Of a stretch of DNA of 64,000 nucleotides, positions 18,797 through 25,740 are shown piece by piece (within the stretch, counting starts at the first letter, position 1; the number at the start of each line of letters is the position of its first letter). The stretch comes from Flavobacteria bacterium RIFCSPLOWO2_12_FULL_35_11 (GTDB lineage: Bacteria > Bacteroidota > Bacteroidia > Flavobacteriales > Flavobacteriaceae). Under the pieces are notes generated by a model that had not been told where the DNA came from, ran no database searches, and saw nothing but the letters and a program-made list of their open reading frames with translations. A program made the position numbers and the translations under genes. The DNA is taken from the NCBI GenBank assembly GCA_001800975.1, contig MGWK01000055.1, forward strand, positions 18,127 through 82,126, given 5' to 3'.

Positions 18797-20122
18797 ATGA
18801 GACAATCAAATCATAGACAGTTTAAAGAAGGTAACGGCGAAAAAACAAAAGAAGTTTTTATGAAGTTTTTAGATGAAAGAGAGGCATGGTTTGGCCATCT
18901 TTTATATGGCATTAAATATGGTTGGCTGCAAAATGGATGTGGGATTACTGAGATTTTAATACGAGAAATGCAGCCGACAGCCGTATCAGTTTTAAAGGCA
19001 TATTTACCTTGTTATGTTAAACATGGTGAACAAGAATTTTTGCCTACTAAAAACCAAATTATTGGTGTAGTGCAACGCTTTATTCCAACCACTATTCAAA
19101 AATATAAAGATTCGGACATGATTGGAGAATCTATTGATTTCGCAATTCAAGTATTTGGGCTTGGGACATTTCGTGTCAATTTTAGCTATAGTAATGACGG
19201 CGGTTGTCTTTCAATCCGCTATTTACCATATGATGTCCCAAAGCTTGAAGAAGTTGGGTATCCTCCTATTTATAGAAAGTTTATAGATACTATTATAGAA
19301 GATGTGTCTGTTAAAAGCCCCCCTGTTATGCAAGAAAGTTTTTTTATACAAATTAATGGTGATGCGGAAATGTGTTCTAAAAATCAAACACCTGAGATAA
19401 GTTTGATTTCAACATCTGTTCCGAGAGCCGGCGGGGGGCTTATTTTACATATTGGGCCTACAGGTTCCGGCAAGACTACCGCACTTGCGTCAGAAATTCG
19501 CCATATTGCGGATAACACTGCCGGTCTTATTTTAACTTATGAAGACCCTGTTGAATTTTTACATATTGGCACACAATCTCCAGTCGAATCATTTGAGCTT
19601 GGTAGAGATATTAAGGAAAATGACGACTTTACATTAGCAGAAATGGTTCAGCGTCACTCCTTAAGAAAAAATCCGGCTGTTATTATGTTTGGTGAAATGC
19701 GGACACTGGAACAGATGCGCACAGTGGTAGAACTTGCTAATCGCGGGCATTGGGTGTTTGCTTCTATGCACGGCAATACTGTTGTTGAAGCCATTAGCGC
19801 GTTAATGGCAATTTTTAAAGATGAGCCTTACATTCTTTCAAACTCTTTAAAAGCTGCTGTGGCTCATCGTTTAGCAACAAATTTAAAAGGGGAAGTAGTT
19901 CCGCTGTTTGAAATATTTATGCCAGATGCCGTGCGAACAGAGTCGTTAAGCAAAGGTGGGCTTGATGACCTCAAAAGAGCTGTAAATGAGAATCTTGGGG
20001 AACAATATGTTTCATTTGAAGCTTCTCTTCAAAATCTTGTTGAATCTGACAAAATTACTTCTCATGAAGTTGGTCGCATTAGAAAAATGACACTCGGCAA
20101 TATAACAAATAAGGATGTATGA
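18797..20122 (+). CDS. PilT-like secretion/retraction ATPase
   Basis: 441 aa with an N-terminal PAS-like region and a GspE-superfamily core: Walker A GPTGSGKTT near residue 220, Asp box LTYEDPVEF, a Walker B variant VIMFGEMR and the His box FASMHGNT. No CxxC zinc motif is present, which separates it from the assembly ATPase and fits the PilT/TraJ(IncI) branch. It may drive pilus retraction. Its stop overlaps the next start (ATGATG). It shares a ribosome-site block (AAAAAAAGGA) with the pilin gene. Confidence 0.85.
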   Translation: MRQSNHRQFKEGNGEKTKEVFMKFLDEREAWFGHLLYGIKYGWLQNGCGITEILIREMQPTAVSVLKAYLPCYVKHGEQEFLPTKNQIIGVVQRFIPTTIQKYKDSDMIGESIDFAIQVFGLGTFRVNFSYSNDGGCLSIRYLPYDVPKLEEVGYPPIYRKFIDTIIEDVSVKSPPVMQESFFIQINGDAEMCSKNQTPEISLISTSVPRAGGGLILHIGPTGSGKTTALASEIRHIADNTAGLILTYEDPVEFLHIGTQSPVESFELGRDIKENDDFTLAEMVQRHSLRKNPAVIMFGEMRTLEQMRTVVELANRGHWVFASMHGNTVVEAISALMAIFKDEPYILSNSLKAAVAHRLATNLKGEVVPLFEIFMPDAVRTESLSKGGLDDLKRAVNENLGEQYVSFEASLQNLVESDKITSHEVGRIRKMTLGNITNKDV

Positions 20123-20397
20123 TGGACAATGATAAGAATGTAAAACACATTAAAAATGGGTATGAAATCCCTATGAGCATTATATACGGTTGGCTAAAAT
20201 TACTGCATGAAAAAACAAACAATAGAGATATTGAACATGCGCTGCGCACAGTAAAATTTATAAATTCCTCTAAAGAGGAAAAAGAAATTTATGTGACAAT
20301 TAAGAATATTTATTTAGCAGAGATGAACGGCGATTTAAACCCTTCTCCCTCTATGCGTGATATTTATACAAATATTGATGATTATATTTGTAACTAA
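20119..20397 (+). CDS. Small cytoplasmic protein of pilus operon, 92 aa
   Basis: It overlaps the PilT-like ATPase stop by four bases, so the two are co-translated. The product is helical and charged with no signal peptide or membrane segment, consistent with a cytoplasmic partner of the ATPase. I do not recognise a family. Confidence 0.6.
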   Translation: MMDNDKNVKHIKNGYEIPMSIIYGWLKLLHEKTNNRDIEHALRTVKFINSSKEEKEIYVTIKNIYLAEMNGDLNPSPSMRDIYTNIDDYICN

Positions 20398-20414
20398 AAT
20401 AAGGAGAAAAAAAT

Positions 20415-20933
20415 ATGTTAAAACAAAATATTTTATTTTTTATGCTGTTTTTTTGGAGCTGTATTTTAGATGCTGCCGACTATCTAGTCCCATACGAATA
20501 TGATAATATGTTGCAAAGCGTAAAATCTCAAGGGTATGGTGTCATTACTCCGGCTTCCGGAGTTGGTTCAACAAATTACACTATAAATGGTGTAAGCGCC
20601 CAATATCAGTGTCTTGCGGATATCCCAAAAATCTCTTGTCGTTCCGCTACAAATGTTATTTATGCGAATGTGTCTGAGGTAATTTTATTACACTCTCTTG
20701 GCGGGATTGTTCATAATTTTGGAACAGACCTTCGCACTGAAGACGGCGGCTCATTTTGGCGGGTTTGTGGCGCCGCAGTAGGAGGCTTACTTTCAGATAC
20801 ACTAGAAATGGATGGAAATACGGTTGTATATACGCCGAATTCCGTAAAATTAGTACAAAATTATTTTACAAACAGTGCAGTTACCCCTGCTGGGTCTTAT
20901 ATGGCTGTTAGTTATCAGCAAATATGTAAATAA
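20415..20933 (+). CDS. Secreted pilus-cluster protein, 172 aa
   Basis: It has a clear signal peptide (MLKQNILFFMLFFWSCILDAAD; cleavage near DAA-D). The mature region has five Cys (about 54, 62, 107 and the terminal region) and a mixed beta pattern. The ribosome site AAGGAG is strong. It is the penultimate gene before the shufflon protein, and both are secreted, so it may be a chaperone or partner of the variable protein. No family is recognised. Confidence 0.65.
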   Translation: MLKQNILFFMLFFWSCILDAADYLVPYEYDNMLQSVKSQGYGVITPASGVGSTNYTINGVSAQYQCLADIPKISCRSATNVIYANVSEVILLHSLGGIVHNFGTDLRTEDGGSFWRVCGAAVGGLLSDTLEMDGNTVVYTPNSVKLVQNYFTNSAVTPAGSYMAVSYQQICK

Positions 20934-20945
20934 GAAGGAAAAAAG

Positions 20946-21584
20946 ATGAATTTATTTAAAGTTATTTTAATGGGCGCTGGTTTTGCTGTGTGTGTGTGTG
21001 CTGACGGAATTAATGATCCCGCTAAGAATCCAGCACCTACTGTTTATTCAAATGAGGTATTGGCTGGGCAGCTATTATTAAGCACTCTCCCAACAGCCGT
21101 ACTTGGGGATGCCTGTAATGGCACCACAGAACTTTTTGCTGTTACTTCTGACAATTCTTCGCAACTTGTTTGCCAATCCGGTAGCTGGGCAAAGCCGTCT
21201 GTTACTGCTAAAGTTGTGCAGGAAAATTTGGATAGTTATGTAAACCGCCGAACTTACCCTGCCGATGAAAGTAATCTAGCTCCCTATGGGTTTTGTGTTA
21301 ATGATTGTAATAATATAGATTGTACCTCCGGTCAAAAAAATTGGATAGTATACCAATATCGAATTGTAAAAGTTGGTGCAAACTATAAGCTTCAACAACA
21401 AGCTCGATATTGGTGGGTTAACGCATGGCGTTGGAGTGGTTGGAGTGATTTGGCATTATCTGCTAATAATGATTTTTATACCGGATCTAATGTGCAACAT
21501 TTTGTTGCAACCCCGGCAGGGTTAAATATGAGTGGTGAGGGTGGCGGTGTACAATGGCACTGCCTTTACCCATGGGGGGAGTAG
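20946..21584 (+). CDS. PilV-like secreted protein with shufflon-variable C-terminus (current form)
   Basis: 212 aa. A signal peptide (about 1-19) and a constant region of about 75 residues end at an sfx-like site encoding CQSGSW (21170-21189). The remaining roughly 135 residues form the cassette now joined to the constant part, and its TAG stop lies three bases before the next recombination site. All other cassettes also stop at an sfx site, which argues that this whole tail is exchangeable. Unlike R64 PilV there is no prepilin motif, so the protein is probably secreted and attached to the pilus tip or surface. The function as a receptor-specificity adhesin is inferred from R64. Confidence 0.72.
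   Translation: MNLFKVILMGAGFAVCVCADGINDPAKNPAPTVYSNEVLAGQLLLSTLPTAVLGDACNGTTELFAVTSDNSSQLVCQSGSWAKPSVTAKVVQENLDSYVNRRTYPADESNLAPYGFCVNDCNNIDCTSGQKNWIVYQYRIVKVGANYKLQQQARYWWVNAWRWSGWSDLALSANNDFYTGSNVQHFVATPAGLNMSGEGGGVQWHCLYPWGE
21170..21189 (+). repeat. sfx-like site 0 (+ orientation)
   Basis: TTGCCAATCCGGTAGCTGGG inside the 20946 gene; encodes CQSGSW. It marks the constant/variable junction. Its right arm (AGCTGGG) is shared only with site 5. Confidence 0.75.
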
Positions 21585-21585
21585 T

Positions 21586-21864
21586 GATTGCCAATCCGGT
21601 GCGTGGGTGAAGGTCATTTCCGGTAATAATTTAAACTATGATACCATTTGTGCTGCATCACTATCATACCCATATGCAGAAAAATACTGCTTAAATTCAG
21701 GAAAACGATTACCAACAAAAACTGAATTGGTAATTACCACACTATTGAGTGCAAGGAGTAAACTGTACAGCAACAACACTTTCATTTGCACTCTGTGTAG
21801 CTCCACCATTATCCCAACGATAATTCAAATTCCCATTTGTTATTTTTCCGATGGCTCTTATTAA
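21586..21864 (+). CDS. Silent shufflon cassette A, rightward frame
   Basis: The frame opens at site 1 (DCQSGAWVKV...) with no start codon of its own. It continues through a Cys-containing region with NSGKRLPTKTEL, a pattern common in secreted C-type adhesin-like tails, and ends at 21864. The last 120 bp are antisense to the leftward frame of the same segment. It would be expressed only after inversions bring site 1 to the constant region. Confidence 0.6.
   Translation, partial: DCQSGAWVKVISGNNLNYDTICAASLSYPYAEKYCLNSGKRLPTKTELVITTLLSARSKLYSNNTFICTLCSSTIIPTIIQIPICYFSDGSY
21588..21607 (+). repeat. sfx-like site 1 (+ orientation)
   Basis: TTGCCAATCCGGTGCGTGGG, three bases after the stop of the current PilV-like frame. 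Confidence 0.85.
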
Positions 21865-22021
21865 AGTGTCTGTTTGACCAAAGCACACAGAATTTGTGAT
21901 AACTTGAGCTACGCTCTTTCCGAAACAATTCATATCCATATTAAATGCAAAGAAAGTGCTTCTAAATTTCCAACAAGTATTATTTCCCCCTCCCGCCTCT
22001 TCCCACGCACCGGATTGGCAA
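21742..22021 (-). CDS. Silent shufflon cassette A, leftward frame
   Basis: The frame opens at site 2 (DCQSGAWEEAGGG...) and runs leftward to a TAG at 21742-21744, about 92 codons. It contains NTCWKF, NCFGKS, SVCFGQ and FTPC, i.e. four Cys. It has no start of its own; a single inversion between site 0 or 1 and site 2 would fuse it to the constant region. Two convergent frames in one segment is the classic shufflon layout. Confidence 0.68.
22002..22021 (-). repeat. sfx-like site 2 (- orientation)
   Basis: Reads TTGCCAATCCGGTGCGTGGG on the - strand, identical in the core to site 1 but inverted. Confidence 0.85.
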
Positions 22022-22025
22022 TCGG

Positions 22026-22389
22026 CTACCTGACACAGCGTACAGCAAAATCAGAATTATCAAAAAAACCAGAATAAGTTCCATAGGTGGATGACGAACC
22101 ATTCCAAACAGTATGGGTGTCGTCTCCCATTCTCGTAAAGCTACCACAGTCCGGGATGGGTGTGGGCGCGATCATTATCCGATCATAAATAGAAATACCA
22201 AAGTCACCCCAGTCCGGAAGATGATACCCTTGGGCTGAACAACGGTCTACTGCTGCGGTATAAGCGTATAGCCCTGGTTCGCAGGTTGTTTTATAACATC
22301 CTGTTGTTGCTCCGGCAATTACTATTGGGGTTTCATTAGCTGCACAGGTAATTCCACCAGTGACCTTCACCCACGCACCGGATTGGCAA
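22026..22389 (-). CDS. Silent shufflon cassette B
   Basis: The leftward frame opens at site 3 (DCQSGAWVKVTGG...) and ends ...FAVRCVR with a stop five bases from site 2. About 120 codons. It contains CSAQGYHLPDWGDF, comparable to the RLPTKTEL region of cassette A, and a terminal Cys typical of this protein class. The in-frame Met upstream of the site (22403) has no ribosome site, so the cassette is silent in this orientation. Confidence 0.72.
22370..22389 (-). repeat. sfx-like site 3 (- orientation)
   Basis: TTGCCAATCCGGTGCGTGGG on the - strand, and the adjoining TGAAGGTCA is also shared with site 1. Confidence 0.85.
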
Positions 22390-22708
22390 TCAACGCAATT
22401 CAAGCCATTTGTTTATTGAACAACTAGAACCTTTCGTTACGGAGTAGTTTGCACCTACAGGAATAATAATTTGGTCTGACTGTGCCAAGCCATTACTTCC
22501 CCATATGCCTGTATAAATAGCTGTACCATTAATGTAGATAGTATTTCCTCCATAGCCACCAGTAAATGTTAAACTGATTGTGATCGGTTTACCTGTACCA
22601 TTCGTGTATATATCATTATAAGCCCTTGAAGCTGTTACATCTTGCCATGTTTGGCCATAGCCTATTCCATCTCCACCCGAAGCCGAACTCCAAACCCCGG
22701 ATTGGCAA
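22390..22708 (-). CDS. Silent shufflon cassette C
   Basis: The leftward frame opens at site 4 (DCQSGVWSSASGG...), runs about 105 codons without a stop and ends ...INKWLELR with TGA touching site 3. The stretch WQDVTASRAYNDIYTNGTG resembles a domain I associate with PilV-type tips and phage tail proteins. There is no ATG, so it is visible only as a cassette continuation. Confidence 0.72.
22689..22708 (-). repeat. sfx-like site 4 (- orientation, diverged)
   Basis: Left core TTGCCAATCCGG is kept, but the right arm reads GGTTTGGA instead of TGCGTGGG. It may recombine less efficiently. Confidence 0.7.
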
Positions 22709-22713
22709 TCGGC

Positions 22714-23050
22714 TTAATAGCAGGTTCGTGTATATATAGGGGTACTGGTTCCGTATGCGTAGTTGGTTATTTTATAGTCTGCTTGGATGTACCCAGCTGG
22801 ACATAAAACTGGTGTATACCCAGAAAAAGGAATTCCTTGGATATAAATTGGAGATTTTCCGCTTGATATATTGCATGTTCTAGCATAGATATACATTGCG
22901 GTTCCGTATGCGTAGTCGACTGGCTTGTAGTCTACTTCTGTCCAGCCACTTGGGCATAATGATGGAGTGGCTCCGATTGTTGGAATGCCGAGTAATCTCA
23001 TAGTAACCGCTCCGCCCCCGCCAACCGCTACCCAGCTACCGGATTGGCAA
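22714..23050 (-). CDS. Silent shufflon cassette D
   Basis: The leftward frame opens at site 5 (YCQSGSWVAVGGGG...) and ends ...IYTRTCY with TAA just beyond site 4. It contains two copies of a motif (CPSGWTEVDYKPVDYAYGT and CPAGYIQADYKITNYAYGT), i.e. an internal duplication of about 42 residues. About 111 codons. Confidence 0.72.
23031..23050 (-). repeat. sfx-like site 5 (- orientation, outermost)
   Basis: TTGCCAATCCGGTAGCTGGG on the - strand, identical in the 20-bp core to site 0. It bounds the invertible region 45 bp from the recombinase stop codon. Confidence 0.8.
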
Positions 23051-23094
23051 TACTATCTTTAAATATGTGTAAAAATATAGTCGCGAAAAATTTA

Positions 23095-24252
23095 CTAAAT
23101 AGGTGAAATATATTTTATCTCAGTTTTTTTTCTGTTTCTTACATTTAGTAAATTTATTGGGCTTGGTAGTGGTGGTGTATGACCCTCACAAAGCATATTT
23201 ACAATCTTTTTTAATAAAAACGCTTGGGCTTCCTTTATAACTTTATTTTCATCCCTCCCTGTTGTGCTTATGTCTATAAAATCTGGAAAATCAATAGTTA
23301 TTTTTTTAGATAAGCGGGTAATTATAGCAGGATATGGTTGGAAATGTTCTTTTAAAAGGGCCCGCGTTTTTCTTCCTTTTGGCTTTGGGTCTAATTTATC
23401 AACAAGTTTGTAGCTTTGAATATGGGCATAACGCTTTAACATGGACATACTTTTATGCCCAGAAATTGTTGCTACTTCAATACTATTCAACCCTCTTTCG
23501 AGAAGCGAACTGATTGCGCAGTGGCGCAAATCATGAAAATGAAAATTTTCAATCCCTAATGAGTTGATGAAGTCTCTCCATGTGCTTTTTATCCCCGCAG
23601 AGGTATAGTTAAATATTTTTCCTGTTTGTCTGGGGGTAAGATAAGTTCTTAAAATTGTAAAAGCTGCACGACTTAAGGGCACTTCCCTGTGGTCGCCGTT
23701 TTTTGTTATTGGTAAAAAAACTGTTCGTTTATCCCAATTAATATTTTCCCATAATAAAGCAAGAATTTCACCTTGTCTCATTGCCGTTTCTAATGCAAGT
23801 GTAATAATGGCATAAAATTCAATATTTTGGTGTTTAAATGCTGCGCGAAGCAACGCTTTCTCTTCTTGTTGCGTGAGCCTCCTAGCTCTTCCTGGGTTAA
23901 CTTTTGGTTTTCTAATCTTAAGAACTGGATTTTTTAATATATCCATTCCCCACTCAGAAATAGCGGTGTTAAAGATATGGGATAGCAGCATAAGTTCAAG
24001 TTTTACGGTTGCCCCGGATAGCGTTCTTGTTGAATCATGAGGGTGTGGGGTTGTTAATCTATTATCCCTGTAAGATATAATATGTATAGGGAGTATCTCA
24101 TTGAATAAGAAGGTGCCTAGCCCATTATTTAAAGAACGAATGCGATAGACTTCTGTTGAGTAGCTTTTTTTATGAATGGAAACAGTTTTTAAATAGAAAT
24201 CTAAAATATTTGACATATTATCAGTTATAGAAGGGATTGTTACCGATAACAT
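23095..24252 (-). CDS. rci: Rci-type shufflon tyrosine recombinase
   Basis: 385 aa, close to the length I recall for R64 Rci. A phage-integrase fold with all catalytic residues: Arg159 (TAMRQGE), Lys184, the box HDLRH with His240 and Arg243, His266 (GHKS) and nucleophile Tyr275 (KRYAH). About 110 residues extend beyond the Tyr; in R64 Rci a C-terminal extension confers site specificity. It is convergent with the pilus operon and next to the outermost sfx site, so its substrate is almost certainly this shufflon. A TATAAT box lies upstream on the - strand at about 24300-24310. Confidence 0.92.
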   Translation of the reverse strand: MLSVTIPSITDNMSNILDFYLKTVSIHKKSYSTEVYRIRSLNNGLGTFLFNEILPIHIISYRDNRLTTPHPHDSTRTLSGATVKLELMLLSHIFNTAISEWGMDILKNPVLKIRKPKVNPGRARRLTQQEEKALLRAAFKHQNIEFYAIITLALETAMRQGEILALLWENINWDKRTVFLPITKNGDHREVPLSRAAFTILRTYLTPRQTGKIFNYTSAGIKSTWRDFINSLGIENFHFHDLRHCAISSLLERGLNSIEVATISGHKSMSMLKRYAHIQSYKLVDKLDPKPKGRKTRALLKEHFQPYPAIITRLSKKITIDFPDFIDISTTGRDENKVIKEAQAFLLKKIVNMLCEGHTPPLPSPINLLNVRNRKKTEIKYISPI

Positions 24253-24350
24253 TTAGTAATCTTTCTTCAAATTTTTAAATACCCGCTATTAATAATTTAT
24301 TATAATTATATCTTATTTTAAAATTTTTATGATTTGTTTTAAGTTAAAAT

Positions 24351-24373
24351 TTATTATAAACCTATTATAATTT
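24351..24373 (+). promoter_or_regulatory. Element-wide promoter motif (double TATTATAA)
   Basis: TTATTATAAACCTATTATAA, 35 bp before the ATG at 24407. The upstream rci promoter is divergent in the same 150-bp gap. Confidence 0.6.
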
Positions 24374-24406
24374 GTTGATATGCAAATTTAACATAGAGGT
24401 ACAAAA

Positions 24407-25576
24407 ATGTTGACTGTAAATACAAAAGGTGGTAAAGCCTATATTAATGGGATTCTCCCTAAAACAAAATGGGAAGATCAGCTTCTTAAGGCGGGGTGTA
24501 CCGCGACAAAAACTGGAGATTTAAAAATCCCGGATGGAAAAAATCCGAAAGAGTTTTTAGTAAAGACTTTAGGTGCTGAAAATTTAAAAAAATATGGTGA
24601 TGTAACATATAATGATTTAAGTAATCCTGCTGCAAGTAAAGAAGCTGGAAAATCGGCTCCTGCTGAGAGCAAGGGCGAGAAAAAAGAGCATGCGTTCGAG
24701 GTCGTAGAGAAGGGTGAAAAAGCCTATATTAACGACATTAAAGAAGACAGTAAGTGGCATAAGCAACTTATCGAGGCCGGTTGTACCGTCACTAAAACAG
24801 GCGGGTTATTAGTCCCTGAGGGCAAAAAAGCATCAAAATTCTTAAATGAGGTTTTAGGCAAAGAGAACATGCTTAAATATGGCGGTTACTCTTTGGTAAA
24901 AGATGATGCTGAGGCAAGTAAAAAAGCGGAACAGCCGGCTTCTGCTGAGAACGGAAGCGTACAAGTTTTTATGGATAAAGACAAAAAAGAGCCAACTATG
25001 GTTATTGTGGGTCTTCACAAAGAAGATTCCGCAGCTCATAAAATTATTAAAGAGGCTGGCGGTCGTTTTAAAGACGCCGAAACAAATCCCCACTGGGAGA
25101 TTGTTAATCCAAAGGTTACGGCGAATATTTTAAAAGCAAATATATTGGCGACGATGGTGACGACTGCTCCGGTCGAGGAGAGCAAGAGCGAGAAAAAAGA
25201 GCATGCGTTCGAGGTTGTTGAGAAGGGGGATAAAGCCTATATCAACGACATTAAAGCCGACAGCAAATGGTATAAGCAGCTTGTCGAGGCTGGTTGTACC
25301 GTTACTAAAACGGGCGGGCTATTGGTCCCTGAGGGCAAAAAAGCTTCAAAATTCCTAAATGAGGTTTTAGGCAAAGAGAACATGCTTAAATATGGCGGCT
25401 ACTCTTTGGTAAAAGATGATGCGGCGGCGAATGCCGGTAAAAAAAAAGCAGCAGTCGATCCCGTAAGTGAGCTTATAAACAAAGAGGTAAAAGATATGAC
25501 GGTCGGGGAAGTTCATTCTGCGATGAAAGAGCTTGACGCCAGTCTAACACGCACTCCTGGTATGTCACAGAGCTAG
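24407..25576 (+). CDS. Repeat-domain protein, 389 aa
   Basis: Three copies of a roughly 65-residue module (KAYIN.I...KW..QL..AGCT.TKTG.L..P.GK...FL...LG.EN..KYG) lie at about residues 5-70, 100-165 and 270-335. A different small domain with HKIIKEAGGRFKD lies between the second and third. Copies two and three are nearly identical in DNA as well. The protein is soluble, Lys-rich and without a signal peptide. I do not recognise the module; the short beta/alpha pattern could be a nucleic-acid-binding fold. It is a single-gene transcript with its own promoter motif and a hairpin downstream. Confidence 0.8.
   Translation: MLTVNTKGGKAYINGILPKTKWEDQLLKAGCTATKTGDLKIPDGKNPKEFLVKTLGAENLKKYGDVTYNDLSNPAASKEAGKSAPAESKGEKKEHAFEVVEKGEKAYINDIKEDSKWHKQLIEAGCTVTKTGGLLVPEGKKASKFLNEVLGKENMLKYGGYSLVKDDAEASKKAEQPASAENGSVQVFMDKDKKEPTMVIVGLHKEDSAAHKIIKEAGGRFKDAETNPHWEIVNPKVTANILKANILATMVTTAPVEESKSEKKEHAFEVVEKGDKAYINDIKADSKWYKQLVEAGCTVTKTGGLLVPEGKKASKFLNEVLGKENMLKYGGYSLVKDDAAANAGKKKAAVDPVSELINKEVKDMTVGEVHSAMKELDASLTRTPGMSQS
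24668..24915 (+). repeat. Internal direct repeat, copy 1
   Basis: Highly similar to 25181-25428 (offset 513 bp). Mainly synonymous or conservative changes separate the copies, pointing to a recent intragenic duplication. Confidence 0.8.
25181..25428 (+). repeat. Internal direct repeat, copy 2
   Basis: Partner of 24668-24915. Recombination between the copies would delete 513 bp in frame (171 codons), giving a two-module protein. Confidence 0.8.
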
Positions 25577-25587
25577 GGGTTTAGTTT

Positions 25588-25608
25588 TCGGCGGTTTTTT
25601 ACCGCCGA
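25588..25608 (+). terminator. GC-rich hairpin, likely terminator
   Basis: Perfect 8-bp stem TCGGCGGT / ACCGCCGA with a 5-nt T loop, 12 bp after the stop codon. The downstream T content is modest. Confidence 0.6.
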
Positions 25609-25690
25609 TATATTAAAATCTTTTCAATAGCGGTTTTTTTGACTGTTGTTTAAAGGGTTTTTGGTTTTATGACATCATTATTAAGCAGGG

Positions 25691-25713
25691 TTTTATTATA
25701 ATATTCTTATAAT
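25691..25713 (+). promoter_or_regulatory. Promoter motif variant
   Basis: TTTTATTATAATATTCTTAT, with TTAAGCAGGG just upstream and an ATG 28 bp downstream. The second box is degenerate (TCTTATAAT). Confidence 0.5.
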
Positions 25714-25740
25714 TAATGAAATTATAATCAGGATTTTGCC

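Larger units (their letters stand above)
21170..23050 (+). other. Shufflon: invertible multi-cassette region
   Basis: Six copies of an approximately 20-bp site with consensus TTGCCAATCCGGTNNNTGGG bound five DNA segments. Two copies (21170, 21588) read rightward and four (22021, 22389, 22708, 23050) read leftward. Each segment starts an open frame at its site with (D/Y)CQSG(A/S/V)W. The core closely matches the R64 sfx repeat as I recall it, and an Rci-type recombinase gene is adjacent. Inversions between oppositely oriented sites can place any of six frames behind the constant part of the 20946 gene. Confidence 0.88.

Noticed and set aside
21574..21579. G6 tract at the end of the PilV-like gene as a phase-variable frameshift
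   Set aside because: Removing one G would join the gene to cassette A, but the TAG stop next to an sfx site is the normal cassette boundary, so no frameshift is needed.
21874..22077. A 67-codon + strand frame in the shufflon
   Set aside because: It is antisense to cassettes A and B and crosses an sfx site without continuing a cassette frame.
22714..23001. Treating cassette D as an independent gene starting at its internal ATG
   Set aside because: There is no ribosome site, and the frame extends upstream to the sfx site, so the ATG is internal to a silent cassette.
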